Program-made: the position numbers and the translations under genes
Notes under the pieces: model-generated
Seen by the model: the letters and a program-made list of their open reading frames with translations, nothing else
What the model was told of the DNA's origin: nothing
Database searches by the model: none
Source of the DNA: Amycolatopsis azurea DSM 43854
GTDB taxonomy: Bacteria; Actinomycetota; Actinomycetes; Mycobacteriales; Pseudonocardiaceae
Assembly (NCBI RefSeq): GCF_001995215.1
Contig: NZ_MUXN01000025.1
Location: 186,001-250,000, forward strand
Reading direction: 5' to 3'
DNA length: 64,000 nt
In this document: piece by piece, positions 54,582 to 63,583 of the stretch
How positions within the stretch are numbered: position 1 is the first letter of the stretch
How the letters are laid out: every line of letters starts with the position of its first letter

Positions 54582-55265
54582 GTGCCGGGAAACCGCCTGA
54601 CCCACGACGAGCGCAGGCAGATCGCCTCGGGCTTGACGGCGGGGCTCGCCTACGCCGAGATCGCCCGCCGGATGGACCGCCCGAAATCGACGATCATCCG
54701 CGAGGTGGCGCGCAATGGCGGTGCCCACGGTTACCGGGCGGGCCAGGCTCAGCAGGCGACGCACTGGCGGGCACGTCGCCGCAAACCCGGTCCGCCGCCC
54801 GTCGCCGAACCCGTCGAGCGCACCCCGGAGGCGCTGCGGGACTTCGAGACCGAGTTCGCCGAGATGATGGCCGCGACCGGGGTCCCGGCGATGATGGCCA
54901 GGGTGCTGGCCTGTCTGTTCACCGGGGACACCGGCGGCAGTACCGCCGCCGAACTCGTCGCCAGACTGGAGGTCAGCCCCGCGTCGGTGTCCAAGGCCGT
55001 CGCCTGGCTCGGGCAACGCGGCCTGATCGGCCGCGAACGCGAGGGCAGGCGGCAGCGGTACGTCATAGACGACCAGTTCGGTTACCGGGCCTGGCAGGCC
55101 AGTCTCGAAGCGATGACAGCGTGGGCGGACGTCACCCGGCGGGGCGCCGGGCTGGTCGACGGCCCGGCGAGCGCCCGGCTGGACGCCACCAGCCGGTTCT
55201 TCCGGCATCTGCACAAGGACATGAGCGAGGCGGCCGAACACTGGCGGCGAACGAGCCTGCGGTGA
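54582..55265 (+). CDS. Two-domain HTH regulator (IS30-type HTH + MarR/GbsR-like)
   Basis: A 227-residue DNA-binding protein. The N-terminus (RLTHDERRQIASGLTAGLAYAEIARRMDRPKSTIIREVARN) is an HTH-38 domain like that at the N-terminus of IS30-type transposases. The middle (MMARVLACLFTGDTGGSTAAELVARLEVSPASVSKAVAWLGQRGLIGREREGRRQRY) is a MarR/GbsR-type winged helix. No transposase catalytic domain is present, so this is a regulator, not a mobile element. GTG 54582 follows a GGAGG. Divergent from the SDR gene, which is a likely target. Confidence 0.87.
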   Translation: MPGNRLTHDERRQIASGLTAGLAYAEIARRMDRPKSTIIREVARNGGAHGYRAGQAQQATHWRARRRKPGPPPVAEPVERTPEALRDFETEFAEMMAATGVPAMMARVLACLFTGDTGGSTAAELVARLEVSPASVSKAVAWLGQRGLIGREREGRRQRYVIDDQFGYRAWQASLEAMTAWADVTRRGAGLVDGPASARLDATSRFFRHLHKDMSEAAEHWRRTSLR

Positions 55266-55347
55266 CGTCATTTCGACGGTCTCCCGGCGATTCCGGCCAT
55301 GCCAGGATCCGGCGGCAGGAGCAGGCGGAGGTCGAGGGGCGGAACTC

Positions 55348-56907
55348 ATGGGAGCGGTGGTCGCGGCACTCGCCGCGGGCTGCGCGGTACTGGCGGTGTT
55401 CCTCCCCGGCGGGGCGGTCCGTCCGGACCGGCCGGATCTCGAAGTGGCGCTGGCCGCCGCGGCGTCGGTACTCGCGGCCCTGCTGACGTTCGGGAAGTCC
55501 ACCGGGGCGAAGGTTTCCGCGCCGGTCTGCGCGCTCGGCGCCACCGGCTGGGCGATCTACTGCCTGAGCACGGACCTCGGCAGCGGCACCCCGGGGAGTT
55601 CGACGGCGGTGCTCGCGGTCGCCGCCGTCGTCACACTGGTGGTGGCGGGCCTCCCGCGACCGGTCCGCTGGTGGTTCGCGGTCCCGCTCGTGGCGGTGCT
55701 CGCCGCGGGAACGGTGACCGCGGTGACGACCGTGCCCGGGCTGGCCGTGCGGTCCGCGACCGCCACGGCCGTCACGGCGCCGCCGCTCGCCGATCGGGTG
55801 ATGGCCGCGCCGTGGAGCTGGACTCCAACCTCACCGGTCCTCGACGTGGTCGCGGCCGGCGCCGGGGTGGCGGTCGCCGGGACCGGCGGCGAGGTCACCG
55901 CGCTCGACGGGCCGACGGGCACGGTGCGCTGGACCTACGCCCGCCCCGGCGCCCACGTCCGCGCGCTCGTCCCCACTCCGGACGGGCTTCTGCTGCTGGC
56001 CGTCTTCGCGCCCGGCGACGGCGGGAAAGGCCGTAATCACCTCACGGTGCTCGACGCGATCACCGGCGTTCCCGTCCAGGAGACGGTGATCGACGACGTG
56101 CACGGCCTCGATCTGCTGGCGCCGACCTCCACCGTGCTGCCGTCGCTCACCTACCTGGGGAACAACGACTTCCGCGTCGACGCGCTCGACCTGCGTGCCG
56201 GAAGCCCGCTGTGGTCGTGGAAAGCGCCCGAAGGGTGCGTTTCCCCGTTCGCGCTTCCCGCGAGCGGCCGTGACGTGGTGCTGGCGCCGTTGCTGTGCCA
56301 GGACCGGCTCAGCGTGCTCGGCCTGGACGAACGCACCGGCGAGCCGCGCTGGGAACACCGGCTGCCGGTGTCCCGGCCGTCGGACGAGAAGGCCGACTAC
56401 TACCTGAACTCCTCTCCCGGCGGCGGCAAGGTTTCCCTGTCGCTGCGGTACTCGGGCCTGGCGAGCGGACAGAACACCGACGTCGTGCTCGACGCCGCCA
56501 CCGGCACCTTTCTGTCCACAATGGACCCCAAGGCGCCGTCGCGGATCACGCTCGGCCCGGTGACCGTCTCCGAACGCGACGAGAACGGGAAGACCACCGC
56601 GGCCACCTTGGACGGCGGGGTGGCCGTCGACCTCGCCGCCTGCCCGGACCGGCGGGCGCAGGCCACCACGCCGACGGCGTACCTGCGCCTGTGCGGCTCG
56701 CCCGGCGGCGGGATGGCGGTGCACCGGCAGGAAATCGACGGCTCCCCCGCGTCCACCCTCCCGGTCTCGTGGCCGCCACCCGGCGACCTGATCGGCGGCC
56801 TGCTCTCCGGCTCCGGCCGCCACGCGCTCATCCCGGCGCCCGGCGCGCTGGTGGCCGCCCGGGCCGGTGACGCCGCGGTCGTCGGGTTTCCGGCGGCCCG
56901 TCCGTGA
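55348..56907 (+). CDS. Membrane-anchored PQQ-like beta-propeller protein
   Basis: A 519-residue protein. About four hydrophobic helices fill residues 1-140 (AVVAALAAGCAVLAVFL; ALAAAASVLAALLTF; AVLAVAAVVTLVVAGL; FAVPLVAVLAAGTVTAV), followed by an extracellular-looking domain with PQQ-type blades (VAVAGTGGEVTALDGPTGTVRWTY; GLDERTGEPRWEHRLPV). Function unknown; such propellers often mediate binding. GGCGGAACTC upstream gives a weak Shine-Dalgarno for the ATG at 55348. A hairpin follows the stop. Confidence 0.82.
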   Translation: MGAVVAALAAGCAVLAVFLPGGAVRPDRPDLEVALAAAASVLAALLTFGKSTGAKVSAPVCALGATGWAIYCLSTDLGSGTPGSSTAVLAVAAVVTLVVAGLPRPVRWWFAVPLVAVLAAGTVTAVTTVPGLAVRSATATAVTAPPLADRVMAAPWSWTPTSPVLDVVAAGAGVAVAGTGGEVTALDGPTGTVRWTYARPGAHVRALVPTPDGLLLLAVFAPGDGGKGRNHLTVLDAITGVPVQETVIDDVHGLDLLAPTSTVLPSLTYLGNNDFRVDALDLRAGSPLWSWKAPEGCVSPFALPASGRDVVLAPLLCQDRLSVLGLDERTGEPRWEHRLPVSRPSDEKADYYLNSSPGGGKVSLSLRYSGLASGQNTDVVLDAATGTFLSTMDPKAPSRITLGPVTVSERDENGKTTAATLDGGVAVDLAACPDRRAQATTPTAYLRLCGSPGGGMAVHRQEIDGSPASTLPVSWPPPGDLIGGLLSGSGRHALIPAPGALVAARAGDAAVVGFPAARP

Positions 56908-56931
56908 AGGCCTCCTGTCTGCCGTGTCGCC

Positions 56932-56978
56932 GACTGTGTGGATTTTGGTGCGTTGGACGAGCAAAAATCCACACAGTC
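56932..56978. repeat. Perfect 15-bp inverted repeat (GACTGTGTGGATTTT)
   Basis: Arms 56932-56946 and 56964-56978 pair perfectly with a 17-nt loop, between convergent genes ending at 56907 and 57073. The AT run at the loop-side ends is unusual for this GC-rich DNA. A lone half of family A (GTCCGTGAAGGCCTCC) precedes it at about 56900-56915. Possible two-way terminator. Confidence 0.75.
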
Positions 56979-57029
56979 CCGCGTGACCGGTCCGGTCGCG
57001 AAGCGCCAGGGCGACGACTTCACGGAGAA

Positions 57030-57055
57030 GGGCGGGCGGCCGAAGCCGCCCGCCC
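57030..57055 (-). terminator. Hairpin after the peptidoglycan-binding protein gene
   Basis: An 11-bp GC stem (57030-57040 with 57045-57055) closed by a CGAA tetraloop lies 18 bp after the stop on the minus strand. No T-run follows. Confidence 0.7.
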
Positions 57056-57072
57056 GTCCTTCACGGATCGCG

Positions 57073-57894
57073 TCATCCGCGCTTGAACTCTTCGAAGGTC
57101 ACCTTCTTCACCTGCGGGCCGTCGTCCTTGGCGTGGCTCGCCAGGCCGTTGAGCCCCTTGAAGTAGTCACCGGCCTGGGCCTGCGCCTGCGGCGACATGT
57201 CGGTGTCGCTGATCGCGATGCCGTGGATGTGCTCGGCCCAGTCGCCCTGGCTCGGGGTGCGGTGCCACGCGGCGAACCCGACCTCACGCAGAGCCTTCAC
57301 CGCGGCGGTCTTGTTCGAGATGTTGTTCACCGAGATGTCGACGGCGCCGCCGCCGTCGTGCGTGCCACCCGAGGCGCCGACACCGCCGGCGTTGTACGAG
57401 CCCTGGGTGATGGTGAACTTGACCCCGGCCTTCTTCTCCGCGGCCGCGATCATGTCGGCGGTGCGCTTGTTCACCGTCTTGCCGTCCAGGCTGGTCTTCG
57501 ACCCGACGCTGATCGGCGCGGTCACGGTGTAGCGGCCCTTGCCCAGTTCGGTCAGCGAACCCTTGCCCGGCAGCCCGGTGGCGGCCAGGCCGCTGTGCCC
57601 CAGCGACTTCTGGTACTTCTCGTACGCCTTGACCGTCGAGGTGCCGAAGTGGCCGTCGACCTGCTTCTTGTCGAGCAGGTTCTTCGCCGCCAGTGCCTCT
57701 TCGACGACCTTGACGCTCGGGCCGGAGCCCGGCGTGATCGCCTGGTCGGCCTTGTACGGATCCCACATGGCCGCCTTGATCACGGCCTCCATGTTGACCG
57801 ACGGCGCGGCCACCGCGGGCTGCCCCGCCGTCACCCCCATGAGCGCGGCTCCGGTCAGAGCGGTGAACGTCGCGGCCGTTGCCACCTTGCGCAT
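57073..57894 (-). CDS. Secreted peptidoglycan-binding protein with M15-like domain
   Basis: A 273-residue exported protein. Signal peptide VATAATFTALTGAALMGVTAGQPAVAA; then a PG_binding_1-like repeat (VDGHFGTSTVKAYEKYQKSLG). The C-terminal domain carries SGGTHDGGGAVDIS and DWAEHIHGIAI, which place His, Asp and His as in M15 zinc D,D-peptidases (SxHxxGxAxD ... xxH), although the usual ExxWH Glu is not evident. It may be a D,D-peptidase or a catalytically weakened relative. The start is the ATG at 57894, with GGAGCAGTC upstream. Confidence 0.85.
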   Translation of the reverse strand: MRKVATAATFTALTGAALMGVTAGQPAVAAPSVNMEAVIKAAMWDPYKADQAITPGSGPSVKVVEEALAAKNLLDKKQVDGHFGTSTVKAYEKYQKSLGHSGLAATGLPGKGSLTELGKGRYTVTAPISVGSKTSLDGKTVNKRTADMIAAAEKKAGVKFTITQGSYNAGGVGASGGTHDGGGAVDISVNNISNKTAAVKALREVGFAAWHRTPSQGDWAEHIHGIAISDTDMSPQAQAQAGDYFKGLNGLASHAKDDGPQVKKVTFEEFKRG

Positions 57895-58148
57895 GACTGC
57901 TCCTTCACTCGGTGCTGCTCCCTGTGAACAGCTCGTGACCGACATTGCCCTGGACGAGGGGTCGTCCGGAACCGCCTGTACGGAACGTCTGACGTCAAAA
58001 ACCGCAGGTTGACAGCGTTTGACAGCGCTGGAGCCGGGGCGATCCCGCTGGTCGGCACGGCGATCGGGACGAAGTTCGCGATATAGTCACCTGGCCGCGC
58101 AGAGTGACGAAAATCGTTGTCACGTTGGACACGAACGCGAGGGGAAGC

Positions 58149-58919
58149 GTGCCGGGAGCGCAAGCGGGAGAACGGACGCCGGAGCTCGAAGCGTTCATGG
58201 ACGAGCTGCGGAAGCTACGGACGCGGGCCGGGGAGCCCTCCTTCCGGAAGATGGCCGCCAAGTCGGGCGCGGTGTCCCACGCGACCCTGCACCTCACCGT
58301 CACCGGCAGGCGGCTCCAGCCGTGGGAGACGGTCCGGGAGTTCGTCCGCGCCTGCGACGGTGACGAGGAGGAGTGGCACGCCCGATGGCAGGGCGTCCAG
58401 CTCGTGCTCTCCGCCGACCGGCAGCCGGAACCCGCGCCCGCCCGATCGCGGTGGCGGTCCAAGCGGGTCCTGGTGCCGCTGGCCCTCGTGCTGGTCGCCG
58501 CGATCGCCGCCGTCGTGGTCGTCCTCCTGCCCGGTGACGAGAGCTCGCCCGAACCGCCGCATCCCGGCGACTCGAGCAAGTTCATCGCCGACGTGACCAT
58601 TCCCGACGACACCGTGGTCAAACCGGGCACGCAGTTCGTGAAGGTCTGGGAACTCCAGAACACCGGCACCGTCGAGTGGAAGAAGCGGTACCTTCGCCGC
58701 ACCGACCTCCCGGTCGCGCCCGGTGCCTGCCGCACCCCGGACCGGATCCCGGTCAACGACACCGCGCCGCAGGGAAACGTGCAGGTGACGGTCACCGTGG
58801 GCACACCGCCGACCGCCCCGGCCGCCTGCAAGGTGTTCTGGAAGATGGTCGACGAACAGGACCGGGAACTGTTCCCCGGCAACAGGCCGATCTACTTCTC
58901 GGTCCTCGTGCGCCCCTGA
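58149..58919 (+). CDS. Membrane-anchored HTH protein with NBR1-type Ig domain
   Basis: About 256 residues. The N-terminus (MDELRKLRTRAGEPSFRKMAAKSGAVSHATLHLTVTGRRLQPWETVREFVRAC) is a Cro/C1-type helix-turn-helix of the kind found in Streptomyces and Amycolatopsis regulators; a basic linker and one transmembrane helix (VLVPLALVLVAAIAAVVVVLL) follow; the C-terminal part (ADVTIPDDTVVKPGTQFVKVWELQNTGTVEW) is an NBR1-type Ig-like domain (DGTxxxPGxxFxKxWxLxNxGxxxW). The layout suggests DNA binding inside and sensing outside. GTG 58149 follows GAGGGGA; an earlier GTG 58104 is in frame but lacks it. Confidence 0.87.
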   Translation: MPGAQAGERTPELEAFMDELRKLRTRAGEPSFRKMAAKSGAVSHATLHLTVTGRRLQPWETVREFVRACDGDEEEWHARWQGVQLVLSADRQPEPAPARSRWRSKRVLVPLALVLVAAIAAVVVVLLPGDESSPEPPHPGDSSKFIADVTIPDDTVVKPGTQFVKVWELQNTGTVEWKKRYLRRTDLPVAPGACRTPDRIPVNDTAPQGNVQVTVTVGTPPTAPAACKVFWKMVDEQDRELFPGNRPIYFSVLVRP

Positions 58920-59032
58920 ATCACCCGGCGAAAACACCTCGTTCGGCCGGAAAAGTGCGCTAGCCGCCTGATTCCCGGCTGCCTACGCTGAATCCCGCGC
59001 AAGAAAATCACCAAATTCCTCGGGAGTCTCCC

Positions 59033-59602
59033 ATGAGAACAACGAGAATCGTGTTCTGCGCCTTGTTCGCCCTCGGCGCCGCGTGCCTTTCCCCCGCGGC
59101 CTCGGCGGCCCCGAACGCGTTCACCCTGTCCAGCACCGCTTTCGCCAACGGCGGTCTCATGCCCAAGGTCCACGAGTGCACCAGCGGCGGCGGGCAGGAC
59201 CCGGCCAAGAAGAACGAGTCGCCGCCGCTGGCCTGGTCGGGTGCTCCCGCCGCGGCCAAGAGCTACGCGATCGTCATGCGCGACCTCGACAACAACAACC
59301 TCATCCACTGGGTCATCTACGACATCCCGGCGACCGCGGCCTCGCTCCCCCAGAACGTCCAGCACGTCTACCAGCCTCCCGTTCCCGCCGGCTCCCGGCA
59401 GGTCTACTACCGCGGGAGCGCGAGCCTCTTCGGCTACCAGGGACCGTGCTCGCCCTCGACGGTGAACACCTACGAGTTCGTCGTGCACGCCCTCAACCGG
59501 GCGTCGCTCACCAATCTGAACTCCAATTCGTCCACCCAGACGGCAGCCAGGGCGATCACCGCGGCCTCGATCGGCACGGCGAGGATCACCGGCGAGTCGT
59601 AG
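59033..59602 (+). CDS. Secreted YbhB/YbcL (PEBP-like) protein
   Basis: A 189-residue phosphatidylethanolamine-binding-protein family member. Signal peptide IVFCALFALGAACLSPAASAAP; then NGGLMPKVHECTSGGGQDPAKKNESPPLAWSGAPAAAKSYAIVMRDLD and LIHWVIYDIPATAASLPQNV (the PEBP signature), and GYQGPCSPS. The anion-binding pocket residues Asp, His and Pro-rich loop are present. The family binds lipids or small molecules; the partner is unknown. GGAG lies upstream of the ATG. Confidence 0.92.
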   Translation: MRTTRIVFCALFALGAACLSPAASAAPNAFTLSSTAFANGGLMPKVHECTSGGGQDPAKKNESPPLAWSGAPAAAKSYAIVMRDLDNNNLIHWVIYDIPATAASLPQNVQHVYQPPVPAGSRQVYYRGSASLFGYQGPCSPSTVNTYEFVVHALNRASLTNLNSNSSTQTAARAITAASIGTARITGES

Positions 59603-59685
59603 CTCGGTGACATCGCCGGGATACGCAGAGCCAACCCACGTCCGCGGCGGAAGGTCCGCTGATCATCCGTGGCAAAATCGTCCCA

Positions 59686-62600
59686 ATGCAGATCGGGATG
59701 CTGGGCTCCTTCGAGGTTCGCACGGATGACGGTGGCCTCGCCGACGTCCCGGGCGCCCGGCTGCGGGGGCTGCTGATCGCCCTCGCGCTCGAACCGGGCC
59801 GTGTGGTCCCGAAGGCGACGCTCGTCGACTGGATCTGGGGCGAACAGCCGCCCGCTGACGCGACGAACGCCTTGCAGCGCTTGGTTTCCCGGCTGCGGAA
59901 GGTGCTGCCGGAAGGGGCCGTCGAGGGGCAGCCGGACGGCTACCGGCTGAAAATCGCGCCCGAGGACGTCGATGCCGTGCGGTTCGAACGCCTCGTCGGC
60001 CAGGCCCGCGGCGACGAGGAGCCGAAACGGTTGCGTGAGGCCCTCGCCCTGTGGCGCGGCGCGGCCATGCAGGACGTCGGTCTTCAGGACAGCGAAGCGT
60101 TCGACGCGGCGGTCACCCGGCTCGAAGGGCTTCGCCTGACGGCGCTGGAAGACCGGTTCGACGCGGAACTCGACCTCGGCCACGGCGCGAACCTGGTCAC
60201 CGAACTGACCGATCTGGCGGCCGCGCATCCGCTCCGGGAGCGGATCGTCGCCGCGCAGATGCGGGCCCTCGCGGCGACGGGGCGCGACACCGAAGCGCTG
60301 CTCGTGTACCAGCGCACGCGGGAAGCCCTCGCCGACGCGCTGGGCGTCGATCCCTCGCCGGAGCTGTCCGCGGTGCACGTCGCGCTGCTGCGCGGCGAAC
60401 TGGGACGGCGGGAGGAGAACCGCAAGACCAACGTACGCGCCGAGCTGACCAGTTTCGTCGGCAAGGACGCCGACGTCGCCAAGGTCCGCGACCTCGTCGC
60501 CGAGCACCGGCTCACCACGCTGATCGGGCCTGGCGGCTCCGGAAAGACCAGGCTGGCCACGGAAACCGCGCGCACCCTGCTCGGCGATCTGCCGGACGGC
60601 GCGTGGCTGGTGGAACTCGCGGCCATCGGCCCGGACGGAGACGTCGCCCAGGCGACGCTGGCCGGGCTCGGCCTGCGGGACTCGCTGCTCGGGGATTCAC
60701 CGAACGCCGAACCCGTCGACCGGATCATCGCCTCCATCCGCGACCGTGAAGTCCTGCTGATCCTCGACAACTGCGAGCACGTGATCGAGGCGGCCGCGGC
60801 CTTCGCGCACCGGGTCCTCGGGGAATGCCGTCGTCTCCGGATCCTGGCGACGAGCCGGGAACCGCTCGGCATCACCGGCGAGGCGTTGTGGCAGGTCGTG
60901 CCGCTGGCCCTGCCGGATCCGCACGCCGCTCCCGGCGAGATCGAATCCTCCCCCGCCGTCCTGCTGCTGCGGGACAGGGCGAGCGCGGTGCGCAAGGATT
61001 TCGTGGCCGACGAGGCGACGCTGTCCACGATGGCGCGTGTGTGCCGGGTGCTGGACGGGATGCCGCTGGCGATCGAACTCGCCGCGGCCCGGCTGCGCAC
61101 CATGTCCATCGACCAGCTCGCCAACCGGCTCGACGACCGGTTCCGCCTGCTGACCGGCGGCAGCCGGACCGCGCTGCCGCGGCACCGCACGTTGCGCGCC
61201 ATGGTCGACTGGAGCTGGGAACTGCTGAGCGACGCCGAACGGACGGTCCTGTGCCGCCTCTCGGTGTTCTCGGGCGGGGCGAGCCTGGAAGCGGCCGAGC
61301 ACGTCTGCGTGAGCGAAGACGTCGAGCAGTACGAGGTGCTCGAACTGCTCACCGCGCTGACCGAGAAGTCGCTGCTGGTCGCCGCGGGCGACGAAGCCCC
61401 GCGCTACCGGATGCTAGGCACGATCAAGGAGTACGCCGAACTCCGGCTCGCCGAAGCGGGCGAAGCGGCGCTGGCGCGCGACGCGCATCTCTCCTATTTC
61501 ATCGAGCTCGCCGAGGCCGCGGAACCGATGCTCCGCCAGGCCGAGCAACTGGAATGGCTCGCGAAGCTCAACGCCGACCACGACAACATCACTTCCGCGA
61601 TGCGCGGCGCGCTCGCGGCGGCCGAGGCACCGGCGGCGATGCGGCTCGCGGCGGCCTGCGGCTGGTACTGGTGGCTCAGCGGGCACCGCACGGAAGGGAT
61701 GGAGCTGGTCAGCGCGGCCGTCGAAGTCCCGGGTGAGACGCCCGACGAGGTCGCGGCCGTGGTGTACGGGCTCGTCTCGCTGTTCGTCAGTTCCGGTTTC
61801 GCCGACGAGAACACCGCGGCGAAGTGGATCCACGAGTCGTACCGGCTCAGCCAGAGCGGCGCGAAGCACCACCCGCTGTTCGGGCTCGTCGCCGCGCTGC
61901 AGCGCATGCTGACCGGGGCGGAACCGGCGGCCGCGTGGGAGCCGGTGCTGGAGGACGAGAACCCCTGGGTGCGCGCACTGGCCCGGCTGCACCTCGGCAA
62001 GCTCCGGATCACCCTCGGCCAACCCGGCCGGGAGGCGGACACGTATCTCGAACAGTCGCTCACCGAGTTCCGCGCCCTCGGCGAACGGTTCGGGATCTCG
62101 TTCGCCCTGACCGAACTGGCGGACCGGATCGCCACTCGCGGCGAGTTCGCGACCGCGTGCGAGTACTACGGACAGGCGATCACGGTGGTGACCGAGGTCG
62201 GTTCCGTCGAGGACCTCATCCGGCTGCAGTCACGGCAGGCCCAGCTGTACTGGCTGATGGGCGACGAGGAAGCCAGCGCGGCCGCCGCGGCCGAAGCGCG
62301 GCGGTGCGCCGAACAGGTCACTTGGCCGGGCGCGCTGGGCATGCTGGCCCTCGCCCGCGCGGAACTCGCGCACTGGCGCGGCGAAACCGAAGAAGCCGCC
62401 GGGGAACTCGACATCGCGATGAGCGTGATGGGCGACGAAGCGGAACTGGGACACGTCCGCGCCATCGCCCACGACCTGCTGGGCTATTTCGCGGACGACC
62501 TCGACAAGGCGAGGGAACACCGGAAAGCGGCTTGGGAAGCGGCGGCCGAGGTGCGGCATGTGCCCCTGATCGCCCACATGATCGTCGGGATCGCGGACTT

Positions 62601-62811
62601 CGCCCTGCGCAACGACGACCCGGAGCAGGCCGCGCGGCTGCTCGCGGCGGCCGACGAGCTGCGCGGGCTGCCGGACCGGTCACGTCCGGACGTGGCGCGG
62701 ATCGAGGAGACAGTGCTGCGCCGCCTCGGCGAAACGAAGTTCGCGGAGGCGGCGCGAGAGGGCACTGCCGCGGATTGGACCAAGCTGGTCGAGGTCACGC
62801 TCGCTTCTTGA
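59686..62811 (+). CDS. AfsR/SARP-type regulator (wHTH-BTAD-NB-ARC-TPR)
   Basis: A 1041-residue AfsR-like activator. Winged helix residues 1-90 (MQIGMLGSFEVRTDDGG; NALQRLVSRLRKVLPEG), BTAD domain about 95-240 (HPLRERIVAAQMRALAATGRDTEALLVYQRTREALADALGVDPSPELSAVH), NTPase with Walker A LIGPGGSGKTRLATE near 280, Walker B VLLILDNCEHV, then a long TPR-like half. SARP proteins switch on secondary metabolism genes. It lies some 30 kb from the glycopeptide genes with no evidence it controls them; the neighbouring ABC transporter is a nearer candidate target. The ABC permease gene overlaps its end by 17 bp. Confidence 0.93.
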   Translation: MQIGMLGSFEVRTDDGGLADVPGARLRGLLIALALEPGRVVPKATLVDWIWGEQPPADATNALQRLVSRLRKVLPEGAVEGQPDGYRLKIAPEDVDAVRFERLVGQARGDEEPKRLREALALWRGAAMQDVGLQDSEAFDAAVTRLEGLRLTALEDRFDAELDLGHGANLVTELTDLAAAHPLRERIVAAQMRALAATGRDTEALLVYQRTREALADALGVDPSPELSAVHVALLRGELGRREENRKTNVRAELTSFVGKDADVAKVRDLVAEHRLTTLIGPGGSGKTRLATETARTLLGDLPDGAWLVELAAIGPDGDVAQATLAGLGLRDSLLGDSPNAEPVDRIIASIRDREVLLILDNCEHVIEAAAAFAHRVLGECRRLRILATSREPLGITGEALWQVVPLALPDPHAAPGEIESSPAVLLLRDRASAVRKDFVADEATLSTMARVCRVLDGMPLAIELAAARLRTMSIDQLANRLDDRFRLLTGGSRTALPRHRTLRAMVDWSWELLSDAERTVLCRLSVFSGGASLEAAEHVCVSEDVEQYEVLELLTALTEKSLLVAAGDEAPRYRMLGTIKEYAELRLAEAGEAALARDAHLSYFIELAEAAEPMLRQAEQLEWLAKLNADHDNITSAMRGALAAAEAPAAMRLAAACGWYWWLSGHRTEGMELVSAAVEVPGETPDEVAAVVYGLVSLFVSSGFADENTAAKWIHESYRLSQSGAKHHPLFGLVAALQRMLTGAEPAAAWEPVLEDENPWVRALARLHLGKLRITLGQPGREADTYLEQSLTEFRALGERFGISFALTELADRIATRGEFATACEYYGQAITVVTEVGSVEDLIRLQSRQAQLYWLMGDEEASAAAAAEARRCAEQVTWPGALGMLALARAELAHWRGETEEAAGELDIAMSVMGDEAELGHVRAIAHDLLGYFADDLDKAREHRKAAWEAAAEVRHVPLIAHMIVGIADFALRNDDPEQAARLLAAADELRGLPDRSRPDVARIEETVLRRLGETKFAEAAREGTAADWTKLVEVTLAS

Positions 62812-63583
62812 ACGTCGAGGACGCCCACAGGTAGCCGACCAGCGCGATCCCGGCGCACCAGCCGAGGGCGGGGAACACGTCGCTCGCGGCCGGTGCCCCG
62901 TTGAGAAGCCCGCGCAGGGTCTCGATGATCGGGGTGAAGGGCTGGTACTGCGCGAATTCCCGGAGTCCCGGTCCCATCTTCTCGGCGGGCACGATCGCGC
63001 TGCTGAAGAACGGCAGCATGACCAGCGGCACGGAAGCCATGCCCGCGGTCTCCGGGGACTTCGCCGCCAGGCCCAGCGCGATCGTGAGCCAGCCCGCCGC
63101 GAATCCGAGCAGGACGACCATCCCCACGACGCCGAGCCAGTCGAGGAAACCCGCCGACGGCGAGAAACCCAGCAGGAAGGCCACGCCGGTGAGCGCCGCG
63201 ATGGCGATCAGGTTGGTCAGCAGGCTGGCGACGACGTGCCCGGTCAGCACCGCGCCGCGGGAGACGTCCATGACCTTGAAGCGGTTGATGATGCCCTTCG
63301 TCATGTCGGAGTTCACCGCGGTCGCGGTGGCCCCGAGGCCGTAGCAGACGGCGAGCAGCATCAGGCCCGGCGTCGCGTAGTCGATGTAGTCGACGCCGAC
63401 GCTGAACGCGTCGCCGAACACATAGACGAACATCAGCATCATCACGACCGGCATCAGGATCGCGTTGAACACCGAGGTCGGATTCCGGGTCAGGTGCTTG
63501 AAGTTGCGGCGCAGCATCACCAGCGAAGGCGACTTGGCGCGCGCGGTCGTCGTGGTCTGGATGGTCATGGTCCTGGTGGTCAT
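62795..63583 (-). CDS. ABC-2 type permease (DrrB-like)
   Basis: A 262-residue ABC-2 membrane subunit with six hydrophobic segments (ILMPVVMMLMFVYVFG; ATPGLMLLAVCYGLG; VVASLLTNLIAIAALTGVAFLLG; VVGMVVLLGFAAGWLTIALGLA; MASVPLVMLPFFSSAIVP; LGWCAGIALVGYLW) and ATPGLM.., RFKVMDVSRGAVLTGHV motifs of DrrB-type permeases of multidrug or lipid export. Its ATG overlaps the ATPase stop (TGATG). Substrate unknown. Confidence 0.93.
   Translation of the reverse strand: MTTRTMTIQTTTTARAKSPSLVMLRRNFKHLTRNPTSVFNAILMPVVMMLMFVYVFGDAFSVGVDYIDYATPGLMLLAVCYGLGATATAVNSDMTKGIINRFKVMDVSRGAVLTGHVVASLLTNLIAIAALTGVAFLLGFSPSAGFLDWLGVVGMVVLLGFAAGWLTIALGLAAKSPETAGMASVPLVMLPFFSSAIVPAEKMGPGLREFAQYQPFTPIIETLRGLLNGAPAASDVFPALGWCAGIALVGYLWASSTFKKRA

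Noticed and set aside
54582..54710. IS30-like helix-turn-helix that could mark an insertion sequence.
   Set aside because: No DDE transposase domain or terminal inverted repeats were seen; the rest of the protein is a MarR-like regulator.
59686..62811. AfsR/SARP-type regulator as the glycopeptide pathway regulator.
   Set aside because: It is over 30 kb away with many unrelated genes between; the StrR-like gene with its box is the evident pathway activator.
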